Shown here in pieces: positions 5,305 through 5,348 of a DNA stretch of 5,348 bases. This stretch comes from Pseudomonadota bacterium (GTDB lineage Bacteria > Pseudomonadota > Gammaproteobacteria > Xanthomonadales > Rhodanobacteraceae). Under the pieces are notes generated by a model. That model was given only the letters and a program-made list of their open reading frames with translations. It did no database searches and was not told the origin of the DNA. The stretch lies in the NCBI GenBank assembly GCA_023412995.1, contig JAEZQS010000361.1:1-5348 (forward strand), read 5' to 3'. The position numbers and the translations under genes were made by a program. How positions within the stretch are numbered: the stretch's first letter is position 1; each line of letters begins with the position of its first letter.

Positions 5305-5348
5305 GCGCCGGCTGCCCCCGCCCCCCCCCCGCCGCGGGGGGCCAGCGC
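5305..5348. repeat. C-rich tract and facing G6 run at the window edge
   Basis: Five C (5315-5319), one G, then ten C (5321-5330) are followed five bases later by six G (5336-5341). The C and G runs can pair, and flanking GCGCCGGCTG and CCAGCGC extend the match imperfectly, giving a strong GC hairpin. It could be a terminator-like structure for something beyond the window. The homopolymer is also a place where base-call errors are common. Confidence 0.5.

Overview
The window is high-GC chromosomal DNA from a gammaproteobacterium, most likely Xanthomonadaceae/Lysobacteraceae (Lysobacter, Luteimonas or Stenotrophomonas-like). The evidence is the strong G/C bias at third codon positions, a REP-type repeat with GTAG heads, short GC-rich heptamer repeats between genes, and the kinds of proteins encoded. 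The placement is an inference from style; there is no rRNA or other marker gene.

Layout: (1) 1-68, a pair of REP elements in inverted orientation, followed by a short gap. (2) 147-1328 (-), an exported agmatine/peptidylarginine deiminase-family hydrolase with a signal peptide. (3) 1387-2568 (-), an RlmI-type SAM-dependent rRNA methyltransferase, transcribed towards the deiminase and possibly in one unit with it. (4) 2569-2849, a divergent control region holding a yybP-ykoY (Mn2+-sensing) riboswitch with GGGGAGTAG and GAGACC signatures and a plausible expression platform. (5) 2850-3806 (+), a TerC/Alx-family membrane protein, the classic target of this riboswitch; its stop codon lies inside a GGGAATN heptamer repeat. 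(6) 3911-5071 (-), a membrane-anchored GGDEF diguanylate cyclase that appears to lack the usual inhibitory site. (7) 5072-5348, a gene-free stretch with a long inverted repeat built from GAGGGGC heptads, a hairpin in its centre, and a C10 tract next to a G6 run near the window edge.

The genes do not form one pathway. The one clear functional unit is riboswitch plus TerC/Alx: manganese binding in the leader RNA is expected to switch on a Mn2+ exporter. The other genes look like ordinary chromosomal housekeeping or signalling genes. I see no phage, IS transposase, CRISPR array, tRNA, rRNA, toxin-antitoxin or defence system. The less ordinary content is in the spacers: structured repeats of three kinds and a leader with competing hairpins.
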